Origin: Armatimonadota bacterium
GTDB taxonomy: Bacteria > Armatimonadota > UBA5829 > DTJY01
Assembly (NCBI GenBank): GCA_023511795.1
Contig: JAIMAU010000003.1
Location: 124,001 to 188,000, forward strand
Length of the DNA stretch: 64,000 nucleotides
Direction of reading: 5' to 3'
Below are positions 1-9,310 of this stretch, piece after piece; within the stretch, counting starts at the first letter, position 1, and each line of letters starts with the position of its first letter. The position numbers and the translations under genes are program-made. A model generated the notes under the pieces. The model worked only from the letters and a program-made list of their open reading frames with translations, was not told where the DNA came from and ran no database searches.

Positions 1-1417
1 CGTGAGCATTCGCCGCCTTTGCAGCTTCGATGATCTCCGAATCTGTCGCTCCTATTCGTCCGTACGCTATGTTTTCTTTCACACTGGAGCTGAAAAGAAC
101 AGTATCCTGCGGGACAATGCCTATCTGTTTTCTAAGGGAGCTTGCTTTCACATCACGCACATCAATACCATCTATGAGCACAGCGCCGCTCGTGACGTCG
201 TAGAATCGGAGGATGAGACTAGCAACCGTTGATTTTCCTGCGCCGCTTGGGCCTACGAGCGCAACGTGCTGGCCGGGCTCGATGGTGAACGATATGTTTT
301 TAAGAACAGTCTCTCCAGTTTGGTAAGAAAAGCAAACATCTTTAAATTCAACCAATCCCTTGATTGGTGGCATGTCAATTGCATCGGGCTTGTCTTGAAC
401 TTCTGGAATTTCATCTAGTATGTCAAAAATCCTTTGCGCTCCAGCCATGGTTTGGTGATATGTGACGCTTATCCTGCCAACATCCTTTGCCGCCACGCTG
501 ATTCGCTCCAAGGCAACTAGGAAGCCAAACAGCGCACCAACTGTAAATTGTGGGAACTCCGGGCTGCCTACCATGCTACCACCATACCACAAGACAAATG
601 CTATGCCAGATACTCCTATGAGCTCAAGAGTCGGCGCCATCGCCGCACTTCGCCTTACGGCCAACATCGCAGCCCCATAGGTCCGCCGGTTTTCATCCTT
701 GAATCTTGACTTTTCGTAGTCCTCCATGCTGAATGACTTCACAATTGCTATTGCAGACAACGTCTCTTGGACAATTGCCGCTATGTCGGCAAGCTTTACT
801 TGCAAAACCTCGGTGAGACTTCTCATGCCTCTGCTGATTTTGATGACCACATAGTACATAAGCGGCAGAAGGATAAGCGAGATTAATGCTAGTTTCCAGT
901 TCATCATGAAAACCTTGCCTGTAAGAACCAAGATGGTAAGTGGAGCAGAGACAACTTGTATAATGCTATGCGAGGAGTTCTGCACAAGGCTTATGTCATT
1001 CGTCATTCGCGAAAGCAAGTGTCCAGTTTTTGTCCGCTCGAAAAAGCCCAATGAAAGGTTCTGGAGATGTGAAAAAAGATCATTCCTCAAACGTACTGCA
1101 ATCTTGGTAGTAGCCGACGAGATTAAGAAAACTTGGCCATACGTCAGGAACCATTTCAATATGTGGATTCCAACTATTTGTAGCGAAGCAAGTGCAACGA
1201 GCCGCGAATTTCGCAGGGCGGCAGCATTAACTACATCGGTTATCAATTCAATAAACCAATATTGGATGCCAGCAATTGCGGCAGTACATACCAACCCCAA
1301 CCCGAATAGATGCCAATGTGCCGTATAGTACCTTAACAGGCGCTTTTCGGGAGAAAGCTCGCCTATATTCTTCTGTTCCTCGAATTTATCCTCTTTGATT
1401 TTATCTAGTTTTTTCAT
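1..1417 (-). CDS. msbA: MsbA-like lipid A/LPS ABC exporter (partial, C-terminus off the window)
   Basis: This is a fused membrane-ATPase half transporter, likely flipping lipid A across the inner membrane. I translated the minus strand by eye from the ATG at 1417, which has AAGGA just upstream and overlaps the end of lpxB by 17 nt. About 472 codons are present. The first 300 or so residues are hydrophobic membrane segments; a Walker A motif GPSGAGKST lies near residue 387, followed by a Q-loop region (GIVPQDTVLF). The signature and Walker B motifs lie beyond the left edge. Coupling to lpxB in a lipid A operon favours MsbA over a drug exporter, but the ABC fold alone does not separate them. 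Confidence 0.88.
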   Translation of the reverse strand, partial: MKKLDKIKEDKFEEQKNIGELSPEKRLLRYYTAHWHLFGLGLVCTAAIAGIQYWFIELITDVVNAAALRNSRLVALASLQIVGIHILKWFLTYGQVFLISSATTKIAVRLRNDLFSHLQNLSLGFFERTKTGHLLSRMTNDISLVQNSSHSIIQVVSAPLTILVLTGKVFMMNWKLALISLILLPLMYYVVIKISRGMRSLTEVLQVKLADIAAIVQETLSAIAIVKSFSMEDYEKSRFKDENRRTYGAAMLAVRRSAAMAPTLELIGVSGIAFVLWYGGSMVGSPEFPQFTVGALFGFLVALERISVAAKDVGRISVTYHQTMAGAQRIFDILDEIPEVQDKPDAIDMPPIKGLVEFKDVCFSYQTGETVLKNISFTIEPGQHVALVGPSGAGKSTVASLILRFYDVTSGAVLIDGIDVRDVKASSLRKQIGIVPQDTVLFSSSVKENIAYGRIGATDSEIIEAAKAANAH

Positions 1418-2570
1418 GTTCCTTGTTATTTAGCAACTCAATTACCAAATCAGCAGTCTTCTCAACTGCCCCAGGGCTTCCCAAAAGTGCCTTGACCTCC
1501 GCAAGATCACCTATCATCTTTTCACGCTCGGGTGTCTGGGAAATGAGCTTAGCCATTAATTCTGAAATTCTTTCTGGTGATGCCTCTTCTTGAATAAGTT
1601 CGGGACATGCTAAGCGATCTAAGATGATATTAGGCATTCCGATGAACTTTATAGCCCTCCTGCGCATTTTGTATTCGAGCGCAAGAAGTTTCGAGCCTTT
1701 GTAAATTATCACCATAGGGCACCCAAGTATCGCTGCCTCGATTGTTGCTGTTCCTGATGCAATCACCGCCGCTCGGGAATACACCAATGTTTCATATGTA
1801 ATATCCGTTGCCATAAAGAACTTTGTTCCCTTATATCGAGACAATTTCTCATTAATTTCCTCTGGATTTATCGACTGTGCTAACGGGATAACAAATTGCA
1901 CCTTCGAAAACTTCTTACTTATTTTTTCCGCGGCACCTAATAATGCCGGAAGATTATATCTTACCTCGTGCGCTCTGCTACCGGGCAGAAGCCCGACTAT
2001 CTCGCTTTCTGAATCCAAACCCAAGTACTCGCAAAACTCTTTTCTTGTCAGCCTTGGCCGAACGATATCAAGAAGTGGGTGGCCAAAGAATTTGGCGCAA
2101 AAGCCTTGCTCTTGAAGCACCTCTGCTGACCATGAGAACGGCGTAACAATTACGTCAGCAACGCCCTTGAGCTTTTGATAACTGGCATTTCGACGCCACG
2201 AACCTGGTGGAAAATAGTAAAGTACTTTTGTGCGCTCCAACCGCAAGCTTTTAGCCAGCCTGACATTAAAAAAACCGAAATCTATAAGTATCAATACGTT
2301 CGGGGTGTCGTTCCTAAGGCGTATTTTTAGCTCATAGAAAGTGCGCAAAAGGCGAGGACCTACTTTGATTCCTTCTGCTATGCCAATGGCGCTCCAGGTC
2401 GAGCTGTCATAAAGCAACTCGACGCCTGCCTCAGCCATTCTCCGGCCCCCAACGCCCCAGATCCTGGCAGCTGGCAGCCTCCTTTTGATCTCGACAGCCA
2501 AGTGTGCACCATTGAGGTCGCCCGATGCTTCTCCGGCAATCAAGACTATAGATGGGGCGGCGCTGCTCAT
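1401..2570 (-). CDS. lpxB: lipid-A-disaccharide synthase LpxB
   Basis: LpxB is a family 19 glycosyltransferase that joins UDP-diacylglucosamine to lipid X to give the tetra-acylated disaccharide-1-phosphate, at the inner face of the inner membrane. The 389-residue protein has the usual length and the diagnostic N-terminal stretch IVLIAGEASGDLNGA, the GVGGRRM segment, LLPGSRAHEV near the middle and the donor-site region GTATIEAAILGCPMVI. Its ATG directly abuts the lpxA stop codon, so the two are surely translated together. It lies between lpxA and an msbA-like gene, the natural order of the pathway. Confidence 0.97.
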   Translation of the reverse strand: MSSAAPSIVLIAGEASGDLNGAHLAVEIKRRLPAARIWGVGGRRMAEAGVELLYDSSTWSAIGIAEGIKVGPRLLRTFYELKIRLRNDTPNVLILIDFGFFNVRLAKSLRLERTKVLYYFPPGSWRRNASYQKLKGVADVIVTPFSWSAEVLQEQGFCAKFFGHPLLDIVRPRLTRKEFCEYLGLDSESEIVGLLPGSRAHEVRYNLPALLGAAEKISKKFSKVQFVIPLAQSINPEEINEKLSRYKGTKFFMATDITYETLVYSRAAVIASGTATIEAAILGCPMVIIYKGSKLLALEYKMRRRAIKFIGMPNIILDRLACPELIQEEASPERISELMAKLISQTPEREKMIGDLAEVKALLGSPGAVEKTADLVIELLNNKEHEKTR

Positions 2571-3425
2571 CTAATGCCGATGCTCTAGTTGCCTGCCTGC
2601 AAAGCCAAACTTGATGTTCCGAACGAAATCAAGGAGGTAATCTCGCTCCGGGCTTGGCTCGATATCTGCAACTATCGTCTCAATTGCTTGTGATAAATTA
2701 AGGTTCGAGCGGTAGAGCAGTTTATAGGCTTGTCTAAGCTCTGCGCGCACCTTGGGTGGCACGCCACTTCGCCTTAAGCCAATTACGTTGAGCTCGCATA
2801 CACGCGCCGGGCGACCATCTGCCATCATAAACGGCGGAACATCTTGTACTATCTTTGAGTGTCCACCAATCATCGCTAGCTTGCCTATCCGAACATATTG
2901 ATGCACACCCGCCATTCCGCCAAAAACTGCTTTGTCCTCGATGACGACGTGGCCACTAATGCCAACAGTGTTTGCCATCATGATGCCGCTGCCAATATTG
3001 CAATTATGCCCAATATGGCAGTAAGCCATTAACATGTTGTCGTTGCCAACCACGGTAGCGTTGTCTTCGCCAGTCGCTCGATGAATCGTCACGTACTCAC
3101 GTATGATGTTCCGGTCACCTATCTTTAGAAAGCTTCGTTCGCCTTTAAATTTGTGGTCTTGGGGCTCTCCTCCAAGGACAACACCAGTGCATATGCGACA
3201 ATTGGCTCCGATGGTGGTCCAAGGTTCTATAACCACATGCGATTCGATTATTGTGCCGTCGCCGATGACTGTGTTAGGACCAATAACGCAATATGGGCCA
3301 ACCTGTACGCCTACACCGAGTTCGGCATCGGGGTGAACAATAGCAGTTTCATGAATTGCTGTTTCCAAGGCCTTGCTCTCATTTGGCAACGAGAGTCCGG
3401 TCGGGCTCCTCTGCCAGGGCTTCAT
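2571..3425 (-). CDS. lpxA: acyl-ACP--UDP-N-acetylglucosamine O-acyltransferase LpxA
   Basis: LpxA carries out the first step of lipid A synthesis, moving a 3-hydroxyacyl chain from ACP to UDP-GlcNAc. The protein (284 residues) is built of left-handed beta-helix hexapeptide repeats. The AYCHIGHN segment holds the expected catalytic histidine, and the region around IGLRR is typical of LpxA rather than LpxD. The start at 3425 has a strong SD (GGGGAGGA, about 6 nt upstream) lying inside fabZ, giving a 47-nt overlap with fabZ. The first roughly 20 residues precede the usual family start, so a later TTG start is the alternative. Confidence 0.95.
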   Translation of the reverse strand: MKPWQRSPTGLSLPNESKALETAIHETAIVHPDAELGVGVQVGPYCVIGPNTVIGDGTIIESHVVIEPWTTIGANCRICTGVVLGGEPQDHKFKGERSFLKIGDRNIIREYVTIHRATGEDNATVVGNDNMLMAYCHIGHNCNIGSGIMMANTVGISGHVVIEDKAVFGGMAGVHQYVRIGKLAMIGGHSKIVQDVPPFMMADGRPARVCELNVIGLRRSGVPPKVRAELRQAYKLLYRSNLNLSQAIETIVADIEPSPERDYLLDFVRNIKFGFAGRQLEHRH

Positions 3426-3876
3426 CTTTTTCCTCCCCAGTTTTCAAATCACGGTTGACTAGTGCAAAGGTGAATTCACCCTCGGCAACGACATCTCGAT
3501 TTACACGACCAACCACTTTAACTTTGCCTACTCCTCCGCGATTTTTAATTAGCTCCACCTCGGTAATTAGAGCATCGCCTGGTCGAACGGTCTTTCTAAA
3601 GCGCACTTTGTCCATTCCACCGAAATAGGCAAGCTTGCCTTCGTTTCCGGTCATGCTTAGGAGTAGCACGCCACCAACCTGAGCCATTGCTTCCAATACT
3701 AATACTCCAGGCATAACTGCATGACCGGGGAAGTGTCCTTCGAAGAACCCTTCATTGATAGTTACATTCTTTAGGCCAACTGCGCGCTTCCCAGGTTCTA
3801 GTTCAAGTATTTTGTCTACAAGCAGAAATGGGTAGCGATGCGGGAGTATTGAACGGATATCCTCGACATCTAACAT
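3379..3876 (-). CDS. fabZ: 3-hydroxyacyl-ACP dehydratase FabZ
   Basis: FabZ dehydrates 3-hydroxyacyl-ACP in fatty acid elongation and so competes with LpxA and LpxD for the same substrate. This 165-residue hot-dog protein shows the family signature [14 protein letters not shown] and the catalytic region [20 protein letters not shown] with its His and Glu. I place the start at 3876 (MLDVEDI), where AAGGAGG sits at good spacing and only 4 nt separate it from the lpxC stop; a longer frame upstream would overlap lpxC. In some phyla LpxC and FabZ are fused; here they are separate but adjacent. Confidence 0.96.
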   Translation of the reverse strand: MLDVEDIRSILPHRYPFLLVDKILELEPGKRAVGLKNVTINEGFFEGHFPGHAVMPGVLVLEAMAQVGGVLLLSMTGNEGKLAYFGGMDKVRFRKTVRPGDALITEVELIKNRGGVGKVKVVGRVNRDVVAEGEFTFALVNRDLKTGEEKDEALAEEPDRTLVAK

Positions 3877-3880
3877 AATA

Positions 3881-4711
3881 TCACCCTCCTTGCCGCCGCC
3901 TTGCCCACGATTGTCTAATTCTGCCAGCCAGGGCGGCATGCAAAGCATGGCCGGCTTTGATGGTTATGACGTGAGCGGCCAACCTGCCTCCAACAAGATA
4001 CAGGTCGCCGATTAAATCCAACACTTTATGTCTTACAAACTCATCTCGAAAACGAAGAGAAGTAGAATACTCTTTCTCTTTTACTATTACTACATTTGCC
4101 AATGTCCCACCTCTCCCCAAACCGCTACAAAGTATTGCCTCAATCTCTTCTTCGGTGCAGAATGTCCTAGCTGGAGCCACCTCTCGCTTGAAAATTTCTG
4201 GTTCGACTTGTAAATCTATCGTTTGCTCGCCAATCATGGGGTGGGAAAAGGAAATAACCCCGGTTACCCTATAATTAGCATTTTGAAGTGCAATCACGTG
4301 TGTATTTTCTTTTCCAATCCACACCGTATCTTCTACTCGGATTGGCATCACCTCAGCAGATTGCGGCTCGATGCCTGCACGTTCGATAAGCTCAACAAAT
4401 GGTAGAGCGCTGCCATCAACAGAAGGAACCTCTGGCCCGCCTACCTGAACGATGGCATTATCTATCTGCATTCCTGCGAAAGCCGAAAGTAAATGCTCGA
4501 CCGTATGAACCTGAGCTGTCCCCTTCCGGAGAGTCGTTCCTCTATTTGTTGATTCAACGTTCTCCGCAACTGCGGCAACCTCTCCATTGGGGGTCACAAA
4601 TATAATACCAGTGTTTGCCGGTGCAGGAAATATGGTCAGCTGGCATGGTTCGCCGGTATGAAGACCAATTCCTTCGATTCCAACACTGGTTTTCAAAGTT
4701 GATTGGTGCAT
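3881..4711 (-). CDS. lpxC: UDP-3-O-acyl-N-acetylglucosamine deacetylase LpxC
   Basis: LpxC is the zinc deacetylase that commits UDP-acyl-GlcNAc to lipid A. The 276 residues contain the zinc-ligand segments [13 protein letters not shown] and [16 protein letters not shown] (HxxxD pattern), and a C-terminal [12 protein letters not shown] carrying the general acid His. It starts [17 protein letters not shown], the standard N-terminus. It is somewhat short at its C-terminus relative to the E. coli enzyme. It sits 8 nt after lpxD and 4 nt before fabZ in the same operon. Confidence 0.97.
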   Translation of the reverse strand: MHQSTLKTSVGIEGIGLHTGEPCQLTIFPAPANTGIIFVTPNGEVAAVAENVESTNRGTTLRKGTAQVHTVEHLLSAFAGMQIDNAIVQVGGPEVPSVDGSALPFVELIERAGIEPQSAEVMPIRVEDTVWIGKENTHVIALQNANYRVTGVISFSHPMIGEQTIDLQVEPEIFKREVAPARTFCTEEEIEAILCSGLGRGGTLANVVIVKEKEYSTSLRFRDEFVRHKVLDLIGDLYLVGGRLAAHVITIKAGHALHAALAGRIRQSWARRRQGG

Positions 4712-4719
4712 CCCGGCCC

Positions 4720-5763
4720 CTATTTAGATTCTTCTTCAAGCGCCTTTATTCGCTTCTCAAGCTCTTGAACCAATTTTGCAAGCTCGGGAAGCTTTTGAGT
4801 AGCCGCAGCTATCCGTAACTGCTCTTTGTGGGACCGCGCCGGATAGCCAGAAACAAATGCCCCCGGGGGAATATCTCCGATGACACCTGAACGAGCGCAT
4901 ATAATTGCATCATCGCCAATTGTTATGTGGTCCTTTAAACCTGCTTGCCCTGCAAGGATTACGCGGTTGCCAACAGTAATGCTTCCAGATAGTCCAACCT
5001 GAGCCACTATAATGCAATTTTCCCCGATGCTACAGTTGTGCCCTATCTGCACCAGATTATCTATTTTCGTGCCGCGACCTATTTCTGTCTTGCCAGTTCT
5101 AGCCCTGTCAATCGTAACATTTGCGCCAATCTCGACATCGTCGCAGATAATGACAGTTCCGATTTGTGGGATTTTGTAGTGTGTATCGCCGACTCTTGTA
5201 TAGCCAAACCCATCAGCGCCAATCACGGAGCCTGAATGAATAATCACTCTATTACCAATTGTTATGCCGTCATAGATTGCAACAAATGGATGAATTGTGC
5301 ATCCGTCGCCAATGTTAACAGAATTCCCTACATAGGCGAACGGACGAATTGTGACGTCATTCCCTAAAACAACGTCATTTCCTATATAAGCATTGAAGCC
5401 AATAGATACCCTTTCGCCAATTGTAACATTCTGCCCAATATAAGCAGAAGGATGAACGCCAATCTCACGCTCCACTACTGGAGAAAATGCCTCTAGAACG
5501 CAAGCGAAAGCATATCTAGGATTTTGTACTCTGATTACTGGCTTTGAATCGCCAGAGATTCCAAAGCTTGTTATTATTGCTGATGCTGCAGATTTCTCAG
5601 CCTCGACCATTAGCTTAGGACTCTCCGCAAAGACAATATCACCTTCCACAGCATCGGAGATGTCCGCTGCACCAGTAATAATGGTATTAAGGTCGCCGCT
5701 TGTCTCGCCGCCAACCAGCTCGGCAAGCTCTTTTAGAGTTTTGGTAACCATGCTGTTTCCCAT
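4720..5763 (-). CDS. lpxD: UDP-3-O-(3-hydroxyacyl)glucosamine N-acyltransferase LpxD
   Basis: LpxD adds the second 3-hydroxyacyl chain to the product of LpxC. The protein (347 residues) has an N-terminal uridine-binding domain, a long run of hexapeptide repeats (IGxxxxIG), an HNCSIGENC segment with the expected catalytic His, and a charged C-terminal helix ending in KRIKALEEESK. Start choice is open between 5763 and an in-frame ATG at 5751; neither has a strong SD. It follows the lipoprotein gene after 41 nt and is the first lpx gene of the run. Confidence 0.96.
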   Translation of the reverse strand: MGNSMVTKTLKELAELVGGETSGDLNTIITGAADISDAVEGDIVFAESPKLMVEAEKSAASAIITSFGISGDSKPVIRVQNPRYAFACVLEAFSPVVEREIGVHPSAYIGQNVTIGERVSIGFNAYIGNDVVLGNDVTIRPFAYVGNSVNIGDGCTIHPFVAIYDGITIGNRVIIHSGSVIGADGFGYTRVGDTHYKIPQIGTVIICDDVEIGANVTIDRARTGKTEIGRGTKIDNLVQIGHNCSIGENCIIVAQVGLSGSITVGNRVILAGQAGLKDHITIGDDAIICARSGVIGDIPPGAFVSGYPARSHKEQLRIAAATQKLPELAKLVQELEKRIKALEEESK

Positions 5764-5804
5764 GGTTCCGATTCACCATTGCCCCTATGCAACATGGATG
5801 CATG

Positions 5805-6455
5805 TTATCTGACTGATACCGGCGTTGCGTTACCAATCGTGCTTTGGCTATTCCGTTCGTCTCCCATCACTAATGCTTCGTACCCACTATTTCTCTGTGA
5901 TGCACCCAAAACAGTCTCCAGCTGGGATTCTGCTTCCTTTAATTTTCGGCGAAGCATCGACTCTGTGAGGGGATTTGCATCAGCTAACTGCGCTTTCAGA
6001 ACCCTTATTCGAATGTAGCAATTGAGAACTTCTGCCGTATATCTTTGCTGTCCAGCAAGAATCGAATTAGAGAACGGCTTGTCTACACAGTTCAATTCTG
6101 CTTCGCCGCCCTTTGGAACCGTCGTAGAGGCTAAACCGGCAACCACCACTTTTTTGCTATCATACCTTACAGACTCCATGGCTTCGATTCGCCTCATGAT
6201 ATCGTCTGATACGCTGTAATTTGGTTTTGCCCATGAAAAATCGCCGATATCCACGCCAGCAGGCATACCAATCGGGGATACACATCGCCGACGTGGTAGC
6301 AAATGCTCAATGCCTGGCCCCTCTGGTAATTTTCCTGCTGACAGTTGAGCTGTGTGCTTTTCTTGGTTCAATCCAGCCTCCCGTGGACAAATCCCGCACC
6401 CACCGCATGACAACAAGATGGGAAATAGGAGACTAATTGCCATAAATGCTCGCAT
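5805..6455 (-). CDS. predicted lipoprotein of unknown function in the outer-membrane operon
   Basis: I do not recognise this 216-residue protein. It begins with a hydrophobic export signal (MRAFMAISLLFPILLSCGGC) with cysteines suitable for lipidation, so it is probably anchored in the outer or inner membrane. The C-terminal third is helical and charged and could form a coiled coil (RVLKAQLADANPLTESMLRR). It starts 4 nt after the skp stop and is followed by lpxD, which suggests a role in outer-membrane assembly or as a partner of the Skp-like chaperone. That role is inferred from position only. Confidence 0.75.
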   Translation of the reverse strand: MRAFMAISLLFPILLSCGGCGICPREAGLNQEKHTAQLSAGKLPEGPGIEHLLPRRRCVSPIGMPAGVDIGDFSWAKPNYSVSDDIMRRIEAMESVRYDSKKVVVAGLASTTVPKGGEAELNCVDKPFSNSILAGQQRYTAEVLNCYIRIRVLKAQLADANPLTESMLRRKLKEAESQLETVLGASQRNSGYEALVMGDERNSQSTIGNATPVSVR

Positions 6456-6459
6456 TGTT

Positions 6460-7116
6460 TTACTTCTTGTTTAGCTTCTTAATCACGTCGTCGGTGATAT
6501 CTACAGCAGAATAGATTATGAAATCCGCCAACCCAATACTTCGGTTGAATACTATTGAGATACCCTTTTCCTTCGCCACAGTAGCGACGGCATCTACAAT
6601 ATCTTTCTTCGCCGCGCTAAGTAGCTCATTTTCTTTGTTGGTAAGCTCTTTCTGCAAAGTTTCAAATGATTTCTTGTAGGCCTCTTCCGAATTCTTACGC
6701 TGTTCGATAAGCTGCTGGAGCCTTGCCTTCTCTGCATCCGATGCGTCCTGTTTCTGCTCAAGCATCTGCATCTCTTGGTCGCGCTTCTTGGAGGCATCTA
6801 GGAGAGTGTTTATTCTTGCCTTGTCGGCTTCGGTCTGCTTGTCTTTTGTACTCAGCTCCACCAACTCAGCAATCTCTTCTGAAGTGAGAAGCTTGTTGGC
6901 TTTCATCAGGTCGAGTTTAAGATTTGCTTTATCATAAGCTGCTTTGAGCTCATCTTTGATTTGGGCACTCTTTTGGTAACCAGCGTAAGCTTTCTCGATA
7001 TCCACTGTGCCGAACTGCATTGCGGCTTTCGCATCTGCAGCGATTGCCACAGTCATAGCACAAATAATAAGGCTCGCTGCAATGGCGATTGTTGTAATAT
7101 TGCGTAACGTTGACAT
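6460..7116 (-). CDS. skp: OmpH/Skp-family periplasmic chaperone
   Basis: Skp holds unfolded outer-membrane proteins in the periplasm before delivery to BamA. The 218 residues start with a signal peptide of about 27 residues ending in AIAADA, then FGTVDIEKAYAGYQKSAQIK, the typical N-terminal strand of the family, a long lysine/glutamate-rich coiled coil, and a C-terminal strand pair (ISIVFNRSIGLADFIIYSAVDITDDVIKKL is spread over the last 35 residues). The start has AAGGAG at good spacing. A promoter (7190-7219) lies about 70 nt upstream, so this gene may also be expressed apart from bamA. Confidence 0.92.
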   Translation of the reverse strand: MSTLRNITTIAIAASLIICAMTVAIAADAKAAMQFGTVDIEKAYAGYQKSAQIKDELKAAYDKANLKLDLMKANKLLTSEEIAELVELSTKDKQTEADKARINTLLDASKKRDQEMQMLEQKQDASDAEKARLQQLIEQRKNSEEAYKKSFETLQKELTNKENELLSAAKKDIVDAVATVAKEKGISIVFNRSIGLADFIIYSAVDITDDVIKKLNKK

Positions 7117-7189
7117 TTGAATACTCCTTCTAAATGAATTTCGACTCTACCCCTGAAGGGCTTTTTCATTGTAATCCAAGGGCGTTGAG

Positions 7190-7219
7190 ATTATAACAGA
7201 CGCCCAACAATACCGACAA
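7190..7219 (-). promoter_or_regulatory. sigma-70-type promoter upstream of skp-lpx genes
   Basis: On the minus strand TTGTCG (7219-7214) and TATAAT (7195-7190) are 18 bp apart, giving a predicted start near 7183 and a leader of about 65 nt before skp. It lies in the 203-bp gap after bamA. Its presence suggests that the lipid A genes have a supply of transcript independent of the tamB-bamA part of the run. Confidence 0.65.
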
Positions 7220-7319
7220 CCTAAAAGTAAAAATCCTTTGAAGGTAATAATTAATTGTGTACTTCAGTCGGCTATAACATACAGCGCTTCCCTTGCCTCG
7301 ACTTTTTAGTCCCAGCCGA

Positions 7320-9119
7320 TTAAAAAGCATGTCCTATACTGAAGTGCGCCCGCGAGCCTTCGTCGCTAAATCCATAGTCCAAACGGAGTAGTCCTATCGG
7401 AGTAACTACTCGGATACCTACACCATAGCCTACTTTGGGAGAAAAATCCTTATGCTGGGCAAATTCAGTGCCAAAAAGATTTATATTTAAGAACTGTTCG
7501 TCTGCGCCCCACGCGTCGCCGTAGTCCACAAAAGCCACTCCTTTAAGACTTGGAGCAAGCGGGAACCTATACTCAGTGCTTAGGAGAAACATATTTTTCC
7601 CCCAAAACCTGTCCTCTCTGTATCCGCGGAGTGTTTCTGCTCCACCTACAAAGTACTGTTCGAAGAATGGCACATCTCCGCTTAGACTGCCAGCCATCAA
7701 TCTAATGGCTAACACCCTGCGCTGTTCTGAAACGTCGGTTCGGGGACCTCCTTTGCTAATATAGCGCCTGAAATCGATGCTATACTTCGCGAACGTCGAG
7801 TTGCTTGCCAACAAAGGTGGAACAGCGGACGCGACAGCATCTAGGTCTGCCTTTCCAAGTTCAACTGCGTAAGAAATGTAATTTCCAGTGAAAGGCTCGA
7901 TAACAGAGTCTCGATAATCATTCGTTAGACGCAACGTGCCGCTTGTCACCGTTCCGTCTCGGAACACAGCAGCAGGAAGTGTTGAAAACTCGGGGATATC
8001 TACGGATTCGCTTCTTAATGTAACAAATCCTCTGCTGACTTCGCTTAGTGGCCTGCTAAGGGTAACGCTTCCTCCTTTCCGACGTTCGTCATATTCATCA
8101 TCACCATTGACACCAAAAACGTTGGATGAAAATCTGTAGAGGAATTTGCTGTAAACATTCACCCCTAAAGAAGTGTGTTTGACATCAAGCCAGGGTTCGT
8201 AGAAACTTACCTCGTAGCTATTCCCGTTGTCGCTCCCACCGATTTCGCCAAGTATGCTTACAGCTTGCCCGCGTCCCCTGAAATTACTCTCCGATACTCT
8301 TGCCTGGCCAACGAGACCTGTTTTCGAACTATAGCCCACGCCAAGCGAAACCTCTCCTGTTTTAAGTTCTTTGACGGGGATTATAACAACAACTTTATCT
8401 ACATCAGACCCAGCTTCAAGCCTATAAGGCTCTGGGCTTTCGCGATCAAATATCCCAAGGTCGTAAATCCGCATGATGTCCTTGGCGAGAACGTCGCCAT
8501 TGAAAACATCGCCAGGCTTGAGCTTCATTTCACGCAGGATAACGTATGTTTTTGTTTTCTTATTGCCGACAATTTTGATTGCTTCCACCCGGGCTTCCTG
8601 AATTGGAATGGTCAGCACCCCGGTGGCTGGATCTATACCCACTTGTTCCGTTACCGTCGCGATGTAACGCTTCTCGGTGTAATACTTCCTAATAGCTTCA
8701 ATATCCTGTTCGAGTGTATTGATATTAAGCACGCTGCCGACTGAGGTCCTCATAAGGCTGAGAATCTTCTCCGTTGGAATAGCGGTGTTGCCAGTGATTT
8801 TGATTTCCTTGACGACAGGATTTTCGACAACGCTGAATATAACCTTGACCCCGCTATCTACAGATTCTGTGCCAACAGTCACACGCTCGAAGTAACCCAT
8901 GTTCTGAATAGCATCCCTTGCAGCCTGTACTTCACTTTCGGAGAAAGCCATGCCTGGCTTTAAGCTTATAGCGGCAAGAATCGCATCCTTGGATATGCGA
9001 TCGTTTCCGGTAACTACAATTTCCGTTATCTGCTTCTCCTGAGCAAATGCAATCTGGGGGATGAACATGCAAGCGATTAGCAATATTAAAACTTTTTGGA
9101 GCCACATTTTCAGAAACAT
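7320..9119 (-). CDS. bamA: outer membrane protein assembly factor BamA
   Basis: BamA is the Omp85-family barrel that inserts beta-barrel proteins into the outer membrane. The 599 residues comprise a signal peptide (cleavage after AFA), about three POTRA domains (residues roughly 30-265, instead of the five of proteobacterial BamA), and a 16-strand-type barrel ending in phenylalanine (SIGHAF). The LRGY sequence in the GGAETLRGYRE segment matches the conserved loop-6 (V/I)RG(F/Y) motif. The start has a strong SD (GGAGGAGG). It is followed by skp, its functional partner. A short POTRA number is usual outside proteobacteria. Confidence 0.95.
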   Translation of the reverse strand: MFLKMWLQKVLILLIACMFIPQIAFAQEKQITEIVVTGNDRISKDAILAAISLKPGMAFSESEVQAARDAIQNMGYFERVTVGTESVDSGVKVIFSVVENPVVKEIKITGNTAIPTEKILSLMRTSVGSVLNINTLEQDIEAIRKYYTEKRYIATVTEQVGIDPATGVLTIPIQEARVEAIKIVGNKKTKTYVILREMKLKPGDVFNGDVLAKDIMRIYDLGIFDRESPEPYRLEAGSDVDKVVVIIPVKELKTGEVSLGVGYSSKTGLVGQARVSESNFRGRGQAVSILGEIGGSDNGNSYEVSFYEPWLDVKHTSLGVNVYSKFLYRFSSNVFGVNGDDEYDERRKGGSVTLSRPLSEVSRGFVTLRSESVDIPEFSTLPAAVFRDGTVTSGTLRLTNDYRDSVIEPFTGNYISYAVELGKADLDAVASAVPPLLASNSTFAKYSIDFRRYISKGGPRTDVSEQRRVLAIRLMAGSLSGDVPFFEQYFVGGAETLRGYREDRFWGKNMFLLSTEYRFPLAPSLKGVAFVDYGDAWGADEQFLNINLFGTEFAQHKDFSPKVGYGVGIRVVTPIGLLRLDYGFSDEGSRAHFSIGHAF

Positions 9120-9191
9120 GTTGAATTTATCCTCCTCCTACTGCGTTCGCTTTAAAACTGGCAAAACATGTCCCAATAATCTGCCAACCTA

Positions 9192-9230
9192 AGAGTTTTT
9201 GCATTTGCAAATACTCTTCTAAAATACTCT
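9192..9230. repeat. inverted/direct repeat cluster upstream of bamA (operator candidate)
   Basis: An inverted repeat with 12-nt arms and one mismatch (AGAGTTTTTGCA at 9192-9203, TGCAAATACTCT at 9206-9217) is followed by a direct copy of the right half, AAATACTCT, at 9222-9230. Three related half-sites in 39 bp, in a gap between an ECF sigma gene and bamA, suggest a protein-binding site. I see no T-run, so it is unlikely to be a simple terminator. Confidence 0.45.
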
Positions 9231-9310
9231 AAAAGCTGAGTTTTCTGCAAGCAGCTTGTAAAGCAAAATAAGCTTGGGAATGATAAAAATTAAAGAATCA
9301 CTACCTGCAA

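Noticed and set aside
8175-8744. 189-codon plus-strand frame inside bamA
   Set aside because: Antisense shadow of a clear bamA coding region; no family and no SD.
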